DNA of 10,938 bases from Baffinella frigidus. Taxonomy: Eukaryota; Cryptophyceae; Cryptomonadales; Baffinellaceae. How positions within the stretch are numbered: the first letter of the stretch is position 1; the number at the start of each line of letters is the position of its first letter. Shown in pieces: positions 6,401 through 10,926 of this stretch. Both the position numbers and the translations under genes were made by a program. Under the pieces are notes generated by a model that saw nothing but the letters and a program-made list of their open reading frames with translations, searched no databases and was not told the DNA's origin. The stretch spans positions 59,921-70,858 of the forward strand of contig MU646962.1 of NCBI GenBank assembly GCA_026770585.1, in the 5' to 3' direction.

Positions 6401-8364
6401 AATATTACTAGTAAAGATCGTTATGTGAAGTGAAATTCATTGCCGAAAGGTTTTAAATTGGAATGAGTTTTCCTGTGAAATCGGAGGGAGTGAGGCGATT
6501 CGATGTGCGCGTCTGACCACCCACCACCGCCAGCGCCCCCGTTCTGCTCAGCAGACCCTGCCTCGGAGGGGAAGGTGCCCACAGCCGCCTCGCCCGAGTG
6601 AGCGGGGGGGGGCTGCGATTTCATCTCGAAACACACCAGAATCTATCCTGATTTATGTTATTTTAAGGCTTCTTTTTATGCCTAAAATAGCATATCTACC
6701 CTTATCTTCGGTACTGGAAGCCTTAAGAAGCGGGACAGATTATATCTTGTTCTAAAATGAGATTGACCGGTCTAGTCCATCATGAGGTTCTGCTGTTGAA
6801 AACATTTTTACACGAGTGCAACTACAATAGATGTATGGCGAGCCCATTTTTACGCAGGCAGAGCTAGAAAAAGGGCGGGGAGGCACCGGACTATCCGCGG
6901 CTGGGCCTTGCGGTTGGGTCGACACATGCTCGACACGCCATCGCCCTTCGAAATACAGTCGATTCGCAGCTCCACCACCTGTCAAATAATATCGTGCATT
7001 TGATGACTACCCACGAAAAACGCCTGTTTGCTATTTGCTCACTGACAACGAAAAACTGAAATGTGATGAGCCACGATGGGGAGTTGACTCCTGCTTGCTC
7101 AACACATTCGTCAACTTTGGAGCGGAACAGAGCCTGTTCTCACCAAACTATTCAGCCCAAATCGAGACAGAGCTAGTAGTTGGAAAGAAGTGTGATGTGA
7201 GAGAGGTTTACCGAGCCGTCTTCGCCGAGGAGCATATCAGTGAGCTGCGCGACCGACTTGCCTTTCACTGGCGTCCCGTCGATGTGTGTTACTCTGCTCA
7301 AACCACGCCAGGCCACAGGTGTTAATTTAAGAACACGGCGTTTCGTTTCATTGTACTCAATGAGTGTGCCTTCCCCGGCGATATCGCAGATCCTCGTCCT
7401 TTCTGCATCCGGGCTTTTAGCCTTTCACCCAGGATAAAAAAAAACGGTACACAATATAATAATAAAAAAAATCCGCTTCACGACCTGGCATGGACACATT
7501 TACCAGTCCACGTCACCTCTCATGTGGCAACACACCTCTCCTCTCGGTGCGCTCCTCGCCACCTCTCATCTCCCCACCCTCTCCACGTCACCTCTCCTCG
7601 TGTGCAGGTGCATGCTACTCACCGCTGATGCCCTTTCACCTCTGCTGTCTCGGAGGTGTACCGCGAGAGAAAGGAAGCGTGAACCGAAGACGCCTCGGGA
7701 GTCTGCTGCTGGCCATCGCGACCCGTCCCTCCACCACCGTGGCTCAAGATGGCTGCGCGGGGTGTTCTATCCAGGGCGGCGCGGAGAAATAACCACGCGT
7801 ACAGTCGGCGCGCCCAATTGAGTTGTCGCGAGAACTCAATTGGCAAATCCTCAGCGGTCCACTTTTTTCACTCTGGGGTGTCTCACTCTCAGAGGTTCCT
7901 CGCCCCTGCCACGCTGTACCTGTCGTCGATGGTCAGCGAGGACTGCCATGCCGACGACCCCGGCAGAAGCTCCGCGATGTACGCCACGCCTTCCTGTTCG
8001 AGAGCAAGAAATAAATTTGGGCGATTGAGAACCGCACCTGCAACTGTATGCCAATGGCGCACAGAACGCCGTTTGGACGCACGCTTCCTCTCCGGGGGAA
8101 AGAAAATCCATCGCCTTCACGCATGGTCCTTGCAGCCTCGCTCCGCCTTCCTGCCGCCATACCGAATCTGCCCTTCGCGCGAAAACAGGGGGGCTTGGGG
8201 AGGGTCCCGACCGTTTCCAGGATTTTCAGCGTAACGCCCACGCCCTTCCTGCTCTCCGGCGGGGGGGCGCGGGAGAGCCAGGCGCCAAATGCGCTCATCA
8301 GACCGCGTTCCTCCCTCCAAACACAGCTGCTGTCAGTCAACCCCCTTCCGCCCCAAGGGTACAT
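2933..8364 (-). CDS. Spliced gene: PDZ-PX domain protein (span includes introns)
   Basis: This is a twelve-exon model. Exons, in transcript order, are 8364-8038, 7993-7920, 7293-7212, 6978-6887, 6327-6270, 6105-5990, 5690-5631, 5069-4998, 4882-4798, 4512-4390, 4091-4027 and 3251-2933. They total 1473 nt and stay in one frame across all eleven junctions. The predicted 491-residue segment has a basic N-terminus, a PDZ domain (about 95-172), a PX domain (about 222-342), an acidic/Ser linker and a His/Gln-rich tract. PX domains bind membrane phosphoinositides and PDZ domains bind C-terminal peptides, so a membrane-recruited endosomal adaptor, in the general manner of the PDZ-PX sorting nexin SNX27, is a reasonable inference. 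No stop codon follows 2933 in a convincing exon, so the gene probably continues left, possibly to the BACK exons at 1002-496. Exons 5 and 6 have the least certain boundaries. The start at 8364 is the first in-frame ATG. Confidence 0.62.
3026..3088. repeat. (CTG)6 and 15-bp tandem repeat inside exon 12
   Basis: Six CTG triplets (3026-3043) followed by two full 15-bp units CGCCATGCTGATGYG and a partial third (3046-3088). In minus sense they encode polyglutamine and two GAHQH units. Confidence 0.9.
3258..3292. repeat. Degenerate telomere-like tract before exon 12
   Basis: Units GTTTAGG, TTGCAGGG, TGCAGGG, TTTAGGG and TTCAGG. On the minus strand it ends CCTAAACAATCAG at the predicted acceptor 3252. 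Confidence 0.8.
3380..3445. repeat. TCTG/TCTC microsatellite
   Basis: Interrupted TCTGTCTC repeats ending in a pure (TC)n. They are flanked by GA-rich segments that could fold back on them. Confidence 0.9.
4027..4091 (-). CDS. Exon 11: Ser/Gly/Ala linker
   Basis: Sixty-five nt (acceptor TTGTGGGCAG, donor CAGAG before GTACAC). Read in phase 0 from exon 10 it gives HRGSSGSSSAAAGG then QEDIFAQ and two bases of the next codon. It is low-complexity, so the support is the splice signals and the match in phase with both neighbours. Confidence 0.5.
4390..4512 (-). CDS. Exon 10: end of PX domain and acidic linker
   Basis: Forty-one codons, phase 0 at both ends: AVSRCDLVRSFLQYP, then DALFSKPEAVLQNWDG and PSEEDPSSPR. 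'lVrsFLq' is the usual last helix of a PX domain; the rest is an acidic, Ser/Pro linker. The acceptor (CTGAGCAG) lies inside the first unit of a 29-bp tandem repeat. The donor is CGG before GTATTC. The plus-strand 273-codon ORF covering this area (3920-4741) is a shadow. Confidence 0.68.
4511..4632. repeat. Four 29-bp tandem repeats overlapping a splice acceptor
   Basis: Units at 4511-4539, 4540-4568, 4569-4603 (with a 6-bp expansion) and 4604-4632, consensus TGCTGCTCAGATCGCGGTTG plus CGTTACGAA. On the minus strand CTGAGCAG, the acceptor of exon 10, occurs in unit 1 and again in unit 2. Confidence 0.88.
4709..4782. repeat. 74-nt imperfect hairpin in an intron
   Basis: TGTGAGG/CCTCACA, GCGTGGGA/TCCCACGC and GCCCGCCT/AGGCGGGC form three stacked helices with small internal loops and a 14-nt terminal loop. 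On the transcript strand it begins 15 nt after the donor of exon 9. Confidence 0.88.
4798..4882 (-). CDS. Exon 9: PX domain C-terminal helices
   Basis: The exon begins immediately after a CCCTAAA tract (acceptor CTAAACCAG). It encodes FIDQKSAGLIKKRKERL then RNYIDALAQHH. This matches the 'I..R...L..Yl..L..h' helices of PX domains, whose Arg usually contacts the inositol ring. The exon ends phase 0 at CAC before GTCTGT, a weak donor, chosen because it joins to AVSRCDLVRSFL of exon 10 in perfect PX register. The frame otherwise stops at a TAG 28 nt further on. GTGAGG, 16 nt downstream, is a better-looking donor but gives the wrong phase. Confidence 0.76.
4883..4990. repeat. Telomere-like repeat filling an intron
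   Basis: About 14 TTTAGGG-type units (TTTAGGG, GTTCAGGG, GGTTAGGG, GGTTGGGG) fill nearly all of the 115-nt intron 4883-4997 between PX exons 8 and 9. Four uninterrupted TTTAGGG units lie next to the 3' splice site. Confidence 0.92.
4998..5069 (-). CDS. Exon 8: PX domain middle (LPGK motif)
   Basis: Seventy-two nt (acceptor AACTGGCAG, donor AAAAC before GTACAA), phase 2 at both ends. It reads RLREHFGDVKMDL then VLGKSRLPGK. This is the helix after RFSEF followed by the proline-containing loop; LPGK corresponds to the PX 'PPxxK' region that touches the membrane and lipid. Joining exon 7 to exon 8 gives AALDW-RLREHF with no gap against the family pattern. The downstream intron (4997-4883) is telomere-like repeat. 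Confidence 0.76.
5122..5231. repeat. 110-bp dispersed repeat, copy 1
   Basis: Matches 6653-6763 at a constant offset of 1532 over 5145-5220, around a perfect TATGCCTAAAATAGCAT core. Both copies sit in introns of the PX gene. The left part can pair with the core (ATGCTATCTTA against TAAAATAGCAT). Confidence 0.85.
5259..5660. repeat. Tandem segmental duplication in a PX intron
   Basis: Unit 1 (5259-5436) and unit 2 (5437-about 5660) share CACACAAC..CCCC, AGCAAACGTG..CCGTGTGTTCCC, TAATAGAGAAGAGA and GATGGATGGGGCA..CCAA.CGAGAG..GCAAACTC. Unit 2 has an extra block of three 16-bp units (CGCTCACTTTTCAAAT type, 5526-5577). Its right end overlaps exon 7, so unit 1 contains a degraded copy of the exon's end and donor. 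Confidence 0.82.
5631..5690 (-). CDS. Exon 7: PX domain phosphoinositide-binding motif
   Basis: Sixty nt directly after a telomere-like tract whose last bases make the acceptor (AAACCAG). It encodes LQQHSWEVEKRFSEFAALD. W-x-V-x-[KR]-R-[YF]-S-[DE]-F is the signature of PX domains. The conserved Arg (model residue 261) corresponds to the residue that contacts the 3-phosphate of PtdIns3P in characterised PX domains. The exon ends phase 2 at GATTG before GTATGC. A longer minus ORF (5689-5150) that starts here is not coding beyond the donor. Confidence 0.82.
5692..5845. repeat. Long degenerate telomere-like tract before PX exon 7
   Basis: About 20 units of TTTAGGG, TTCAGGG, TTTGGGG and related forms. 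It occupies the half of intron 5691-5989 next to the 3' splice site. The final bases read AAACCAG on the minus strand, the same junction as at 4883. Confidence 0.92.
5990..6105 (-). CDS. Exon 6: start of PX domain
   Basis: In frame it reads RPTVVNTVKTVGLTT then ISAYAMQVWISKAE. The hydrophobic pattern and the AYAMQVWI strand fit the first two beta strands of a PX domain ('..Y.i.V....'). It ends with AC of a Thr codon before GTGGTC (weak donor), completed by the G that starts exon 7. The resulting ISKAET-LQQHSWEVEK spacing is normal for PX. The 5' boundary is uncertain: acceptor CTGTTCAG at 6106 is used here, but a stronger acceptor (TTTTTTTCTCAG, about 6198) would extend the same frame upstream through the 13-bp tandem repeat at 6145-6183. 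Confidence 0.58.
6145..6183. repeat. Three perfect 13-bp tandem repeats
   Basis: ACGCACGCGGGAG three times. Thirteen is not a multiple of three, which argues against this stretch being conserved coding sequence, although an upstream extension of exon 6 would include it. Confidence 0.95.
6270..6327 (-). CDS. Exon 5 (tentative): basic linker before PX
   Basis: A good acceptor (CCCTGTTATATTGCAG) precedes 58 nt that, in the gene's frame, read LERGRSAMNERKRRDGSLE before a donor GAG/GTGCTC. The phases at both ends fit exons 4 and 6. The segment is short, charged and carries no domain signature, so the call rests on splice signals and frame alone. If the donor is not used, the frame runs LEVLIAAPSPACFF to a TGA. 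Confidence 0.42.
6480..6640 (-). other. GC-rich open block inside an AT-rich intron
   Basis: Within the 559-nt intron between exons 4 and 5 a GC-rich island is open on the minus strand. One frame begins ATGAAATCGCAG and reads MKSQPPPAHSGEAAVGTF and on through a Gly-rich stretch. It has an acceptor-like GCAG at about 6613 but no clear donor. It could be an alternative exon or alternative first exon, or non-coding. Frame does not decide. Confidence 0.22.
6653..6763. repeat. 110-bp dispersed repeat, copy 2
   Basis: Second copy, with a stronger hairpin: ATGTTATTTTA(a)GGC pairs with GCCTAAAATAGCAT around a 10-nt loop. It lies in the intron between exons 4 and 5. Confidence 0.85.
6887..6978 (-). 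CDS. Exon 4: last PDZ strand and linker
   Basis: The acceptor ATTATTTGACAG is followed in phase 0 by VVELRIDCISKGDG. Joined to exon 3 this gives GEDGS-VVELRI, the canonical end of a PDZ domain (GS.V.L.i). The rest (VSSMCRPNRKAQPRIVR) is a basic linker. The chosen donor (CCG before GTGCCT, phase 2) is weak but makes the next exon's frame continuous. The intron before it (7211-6979, 233 nt) holds copy C of a dispersed repeat. Confidence 0.68.
7082..7180. repeat. Dispersed intronic repeat, copy C
   Basis: CGTCAACTTTGGAGCGGAA at 7109 and CAGCCCAAAT...ACAGAG at 7153. It lies in the intron between PDZ exons 3 and 4 (6979-7211). It is more diverged from A than B at its left end but matches A better just after the core (GGCGGAA against AGCGGAA). 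Confidence 0.75.
7212..7293 (-). CDS. Exon 3: PDZ domain, helix B segment
   Basis: Eighty-two nt between acceptor TTTGAGCAG and donor TCG before GTAAAC. After completing the split Arg codon it reads VTHIDGTPVKGKSV then AQLTDMLLGEDGS. This is the classic second half of a PDZ domain: 'l.vdG.pv.g.s..e....l.g..GS'. It ends in phase 0. The plus-strand ORF at 7035-7325 is its antisense shadow. Confidence 0.8.
7509..7606. repeat. Degenerate CACGTCACCTCTC repeats
   Basis: CACGTCACCTCTC at 7509 and 7584, with several CACCTCTC(C/A)TC variants between. It lies in the intron between PDZ exons 2 and 3. Confidence 0.75.
7623..7766 (-). other. Candidate cassette exon inside the PDZ-coding intron
   Basis: Between exons 2 and 3 lies a 144-nt block with a pyrimidine-rich acceptor (ending CTGGATAG) and the best donor of the region (GCG before GTGAGT). 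It is open in the frame of the gene and has the same phase at both ends, so including it would add 48 residues without shifting the frame. The insert would be Gly/Gln/Ser-rich (LSHGGGGTGRDGQQQT...) and would fall after the IDDR of the PDZ fold. Direct splicing of exon 2 to exon 3 gives a normal-length PDZ, so this would be an alternative or spurious exon. Confidence 0.3.
7814..7843. repeat. Interrupted 30-bp palindrome
   Basis: CCAATTGAGTT and AACTCAATTGG flank G-TCGCGA-G, itself a palindrome. Only the two G positions fail to pair. Intronic. Confidence 0.92.
7920..7993 (-). CDS. Exon 2: PDZ domain core
   Basis: The 74-nt exon is flanked by a strong acceptor (TTCTTGCTCTCGAACAG) and a donor GACAG before GTACAG. 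It encodes EGVAYIAELLPGSSAW followed by QSSLTIDDR. This matches the PDZ pattern of strand C, the 'V..l.pGspA' turn and helix A, and the 'l..GD.l' segment, with IDD in place of the usual GD. It begins in phase 0 and ends with two bases of an Arg codon, completed by the first base of the exon at 7293. Confidence 0.72.
8038..8364 (-). CDS. Exon 1: basic N-terminus and first strand of PDZ domain
   Basis: Open for 109 codons from the ATG at 8364; a later in-frame ATG at 8298 (MSAFGAWL) is an alternative start. Residues 20-90 are Arg/Pro/Gly-rich with no domain I recognise. The end reads NGVLCAIGIQLQ, which fits the carboxylate-binding-loop region and strand B of a PDZ domain (usually a G-L-G-F type loop, here AIGI). 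The exon ends at CAG before GTGCGG, phase 0. The following 44-nt intron is short and pyrimidine-rich at its 3' end (8037-7994). Reading through instead of splicing runs into another frame with a stop and loses the PDZ. An intron inside this exon cannot be excluded. Confidence 0.6.
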
Positions 8365-8377
8365 GTTAACTTTAAAG

Positions 8378-8417
8378 GGTTGTTTTCCGATCGTTTCTAT
8401 TCGATCGGAAAACAACC
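8378..8417. repeat. Perfect 16-bp inverted repeat, 8-nt loop
   Basis: GGTTGTTTTCCGATCG at 8378-8393 and its exact reverse complement at 8402-8417, separated by TTTCTATT. It starts 14 bp upstream of the PDZ-PX start codon, so it would lie in the 5' UTR of that gene or in its promoter. Confidence 0.9.
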
Positions 8418-8419
8418 TT

Positions 8420-8603
8420 TTTATTTTCCGATGTCTTTTGCATGTGTCTTTCTATTATTTTTGTACAGCAAAGCTCCCCGATTTCGGGCGACTCCCCATA
8501 CAAATCCCCTAAAAACGGGAAACCCGCCATCAAAAGTCAATCGTTTCCTTAAGAGACGATTCGGCCGCGGTAAAATCACTTGTAAAAGACATCGGAAAAT
8601 AAA
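8420..8603. repeat. Perfect 20-bp inverted repeat spanning 184 bp
   Basis: TTTATTTTCCGATGTCTTTT (8420-8439) is the exact reverse complement of 8584-8603. Similarity continues imperfectly a few bases inward (GCATGTG against CACTTGT). The interior carries small hairpins (CCCGATTTCGGG; CGGGAAACCCG; AATCGTTTC with GAGACGATT). It could be a short non-autonomous element or an extended regulatory cruciform. No target-site duplication was identified. Confidence 0.88.
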
Positions 8604-8740
8604 TACCCATGTCCGCCCGAAGGCCAAGCCCCTTAATTTAGGAAATTGAGATTTTTGGCCAAATTTTTGGCCCAAAAAGATGAGGCAACCCCACAAAAGA
8701 GATTTCGTTTTCCGCTACCAGATCATACGATTTTGCACCG

Positions 8741-8790
8741 TCTTCAAAAGGAAATGACACTCTTCAAAATGTCCGATGGCTCTTCAATTT
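8741..8790. repeat. TCTTCAA repeated with exact 20-bp period
   Basis: TCTTCAAAAG at 8741, TCTTCAAAAT at 8761 and TCTTCAATTT at 8781. The exact spacing puts the motif on roughly one helix face upstream of the plus-strand gene. Confidence 0.75.
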
Positions 8791-8832
8791 CGGTCCAATT
8801 TTCAGAAGAAAATCCGATATTTTCAATTCTCG

Positions 8833-8864
8833 TCAACTTAAGCCGATGAAAAATTCAACTTAAG
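8833..8864. repeat. TCAACTTAAG direct repeat, 22-bp spacing, just before the ATG
   Basis: TCAACTTAAG occurs at 8833-8842 and 8855-8864, with similar flanks (GCCGATGAAAAA and GGCGACAGAAAA). The second copy ends 10 bp before the start codon at 8875. Confidence 0.8.
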
Positions 8865-8874
8865 GCGACAGAAA

Positions 8875-10065
8875 ATGTTGGGCGGCCGAAGAGTCGTTGG
8901 GCTGGCGGCGCTTGCTGTGTCTGCGCTGACAGCCCTCGTGACTCTTTCCGCGCATGGTGGACCAGTGTCCCTGGCCGGGAATGGGGTGCTGTCGGCCATC
9001 GACCGCTTCAGGCGCGACCAGCGCGCGCTGGACCACCTCGGGAGCACAAGGCAGGGAATCAGCGCGATGGAGAGCGCGAACGAGGCGGAGGGCGACGACC
9101 TCGCGACGGCGATGCAGGAGCGCGACATGTCGAGTGAAGACGCGCTGACTCGCAGCGCTGTGCGAGCGTCGAGCGGTGCTATCCGCGGCGCTGGGCTGCA
9201 ATCGGGGCAGCAGGGGCTCCTCGGAGATCTATCGGGAAACGAGCTCGAGAAGAGCATGTCGCTGGGCGGTGACCCGAACAGAGGCACGAACGCCGCGCTG
9301 GGGGTCTCGCTAAAGCAGGAGCTGGCGGCGTCGCGGAAGGAACTTGCGGACGTGGTGGCGGGGGGCAACGCGGGCAAGTTCGATTCGAGGGACATGGGGA
9401 TAAGCGAAAGCGCGCTCAACTCCGTGACGGAGGGGATGGTGGACGGGCTGTCAACGCAGCGCTACTCGCCTCTGACGGGGCTAACATCGGGAGCTCTGGC
9501 GCTGGCGCCGTCTGCCTTCTCGACGCGGCTAGCCCAGCGCGAGTTGAGAAGGGTTGCCTCAGGTCAGCTTTCCAACAACCCACCCGGCCAGAAGCCAGCT
9601 GTCTTGCAGGGGAATCGGTGCACTATCCTGTCACTTGCTGCTGGATTGCTATCAGGCTGATGTTCCCACGCTTGGCGAGAGAGAAAGAGAGGACCAGCCC
9701 CTCAGTGACACGCCAAGCATCCTGCTGACGCCTTGATGGCCCACCCTGCACTGGATGCAGGGAACTTGCCTGCCGGGGATTCGCTTGTCGGGCTGGTGGG
9801 CCGCAGCGTCCTCGCCAGGCTGCCCGCGTCGGCCGTGGCCACCGACGTGGCCGGCGGTGAGTTCAAGGGCGCAACTCGGAGGGTGGACATCCCCGTAGAC
9901 GCCCGCTCGCGCCGGCCACGGCGTTCAGCGGGGTGGGGGCGGGGCGCGGGGCTGAAGTCGCGGGATGCCGTGGGGCTCGGTGCGGGGGCGGAGCAGCGTG
10001 TGGTGGCTTCGTTGCAGCAGCGGCTGGCTGCTAGCCGCGCTGCGCTGCGGGGGGTGCGCAAGTGA
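8875..10065 (+). CDS. Two-exon gene: unknown protein with N-terminal hydrophobic segment
   Basis: Model: 8875-9562 joined to 9761-10065, 993 nt, 330 aa. The ATG at 8875 is the first after an in-frame TAA at 8839. Residues 1-26 (MLGGRRVVGLAALAVSALTA...) form a basic start plus hydrophobic core, typical of a signal peptide or signal anchor, so entry to the secretory pathway is likely. The rest is hydrophilic, Ala/Gly/Ser/Arg/Glu-rich, with probable helices (LKQELAASRKELADVV; EQRVVASLQQRLAASRAALR near the C-terminus). No known family is recognised. The intron (GT...GATGCAG) is inferred because it joins two good open frames. Without splicing, exon 1 would end at 9658-9660 (257 residues before the stop downstream of RVASG are partly intron-coded). 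It is divergent from the PDZ-PX gene. Confidence 0.66.
9563..9760 (+). other. Predicted intron of the plus-strand gene
   Basis: 198 nt from TCAG/GTCAGC to CTGGATGCAG/GG, phase 1. Splicing joins ...RRVAS to a split Gly codon and NLPAGDSLV..., keeping one frame. A possible branch region (GCTGACG) lies about 35 nt before the acceptor. Unlike the minus-strand introns it has no telomere-like repeat. Confidence 0.55.
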
Positions 10066-10557
10066 GAGGTAGGGGGTGGCTGTGGGGTGGGTGAGTGAAG
10101 TCGCTTTGACGTATCGGCGTTCTCCTTACGTGCGGCGCTCCCAGGGTTGTCAGGATCTACCTGGCGGTGGTCAGTTTGCCTCTACAGTGCACGCACGCAC
10201 GTATTTGCTGGCAGGCCCTCGGTCCCACCTGCCACACAACGCAGTACGAAGGGTTGCCAGGTGCCTGAGCCACCAAGAATCGGGTGGGATATCCGCAGAA
10301 ACAACCCGTGTGTCCCTACGGATTGCCTCACACAGGGTCCTTCGGATTATCCATGCGTGGGTTATTCACGAAATGCCTTGGGACCCCGCTGGATGGTTTG
10401 GTTGTTGGCTTGCGGCACTGTGAGTCGGTCGACAGGCTCCTTGATGTTTTCTCCACGGGGTGTGATGTCACACGGGCCGCAGGCATCCTCCGCTCGCGGT
10501 TCTATCTACCTCATTTACTTGCCCCCCTCCCGCCCTCGCTCTCCCCACTCTATCTAT

Positions 10558-10620
10558 CACTCTCACTCTCACTCTCACATTCTGAGTATCTCGCACTCGC
10601 ACTCTCACTCTGACATTCTG
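10558..10620. repeat. Duplicated 27-bp CACTCTCACTCT unit
   Basis: 10558-10584 and 10594-10620 match except for two bases, and both end in GACATTCTG or CACATTCTG. Confidence 0.88.
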
Positions 10621-10656
10621 CCTACCCGCGCCCCTCGCTCTCCCCCCATTCGTCAC

Positions 10657-10741
10657 GGTCCCAAGTCGTGGTTGTGCGGAGAGGGAGATGCTCCAGGGAG
10701 GAGGCGGTCCATGAGTGTCCCGGCAGCTCGAGCCTCTTGCT
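10657..10741 (-). CDS. Candidate exon of an unidentified minus-strand gene
   Basis: A very good acceptor (TTTCTCTTCAACTTCACAG) preceded by about 150 nt of CT-rich sequence leads into DNA with two protein-like frames: SKRLELPGHSWTASSLEHL and QEARAAGTLMDRLLPGAS. A possible donor is GACC before GTGACG. Frame and identity are unresolved, and it could equally be non-coding. Confidence 0.25.
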
Positions 10742-10790
10742 CTGTGAAGTTGAAGAGAAATCTGCACCGGATGTAGGTCGAGTGAGAGAC

Positions 10791-10816
10791 TCAGAGAGAG
10801 AGGGAGCGAGAGAGGC

Positions 10817-10853
<37 letters not shown>

Positions 10854-10891
10854 GGAGAGAGGGAGAGAGAGCAAGAGAAATAAAGAGGGGA

Positions 10892-10926
<35 letters not shown>

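Larger units (their letters stand above)
8365..8874. promoter_or_regulatory. Divergent AT-rich intergenic region
   Basis: 510 bp between the proposed start codons of the minus-strand PDZ-PX gene and the plus-strand gene, so it probably carries both promoters and 5' UTRs. It is AT-rich compared with both genes and holds two inverted repeats, a 20-bp phased repeat and a 22-bp repeat (listed separately). TTTTCCGAT occurs twice in each orientation. I see no classic TATA box at a decisive position. Confidence 0.45.

Noticed and set aside
7035-7325. 96-codon plus-strand ORF
   Set aside because: It is antisense to PDZ exon 3 and includes dispersed repeat copy C. The minus strand explains the region far better.
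8048-8512. 154-codon plus-strand ORF
   Set aside because: It is antisense to PDZ exon 1 and continues into the inverted repeats of the intergenic region. No signal supports it.
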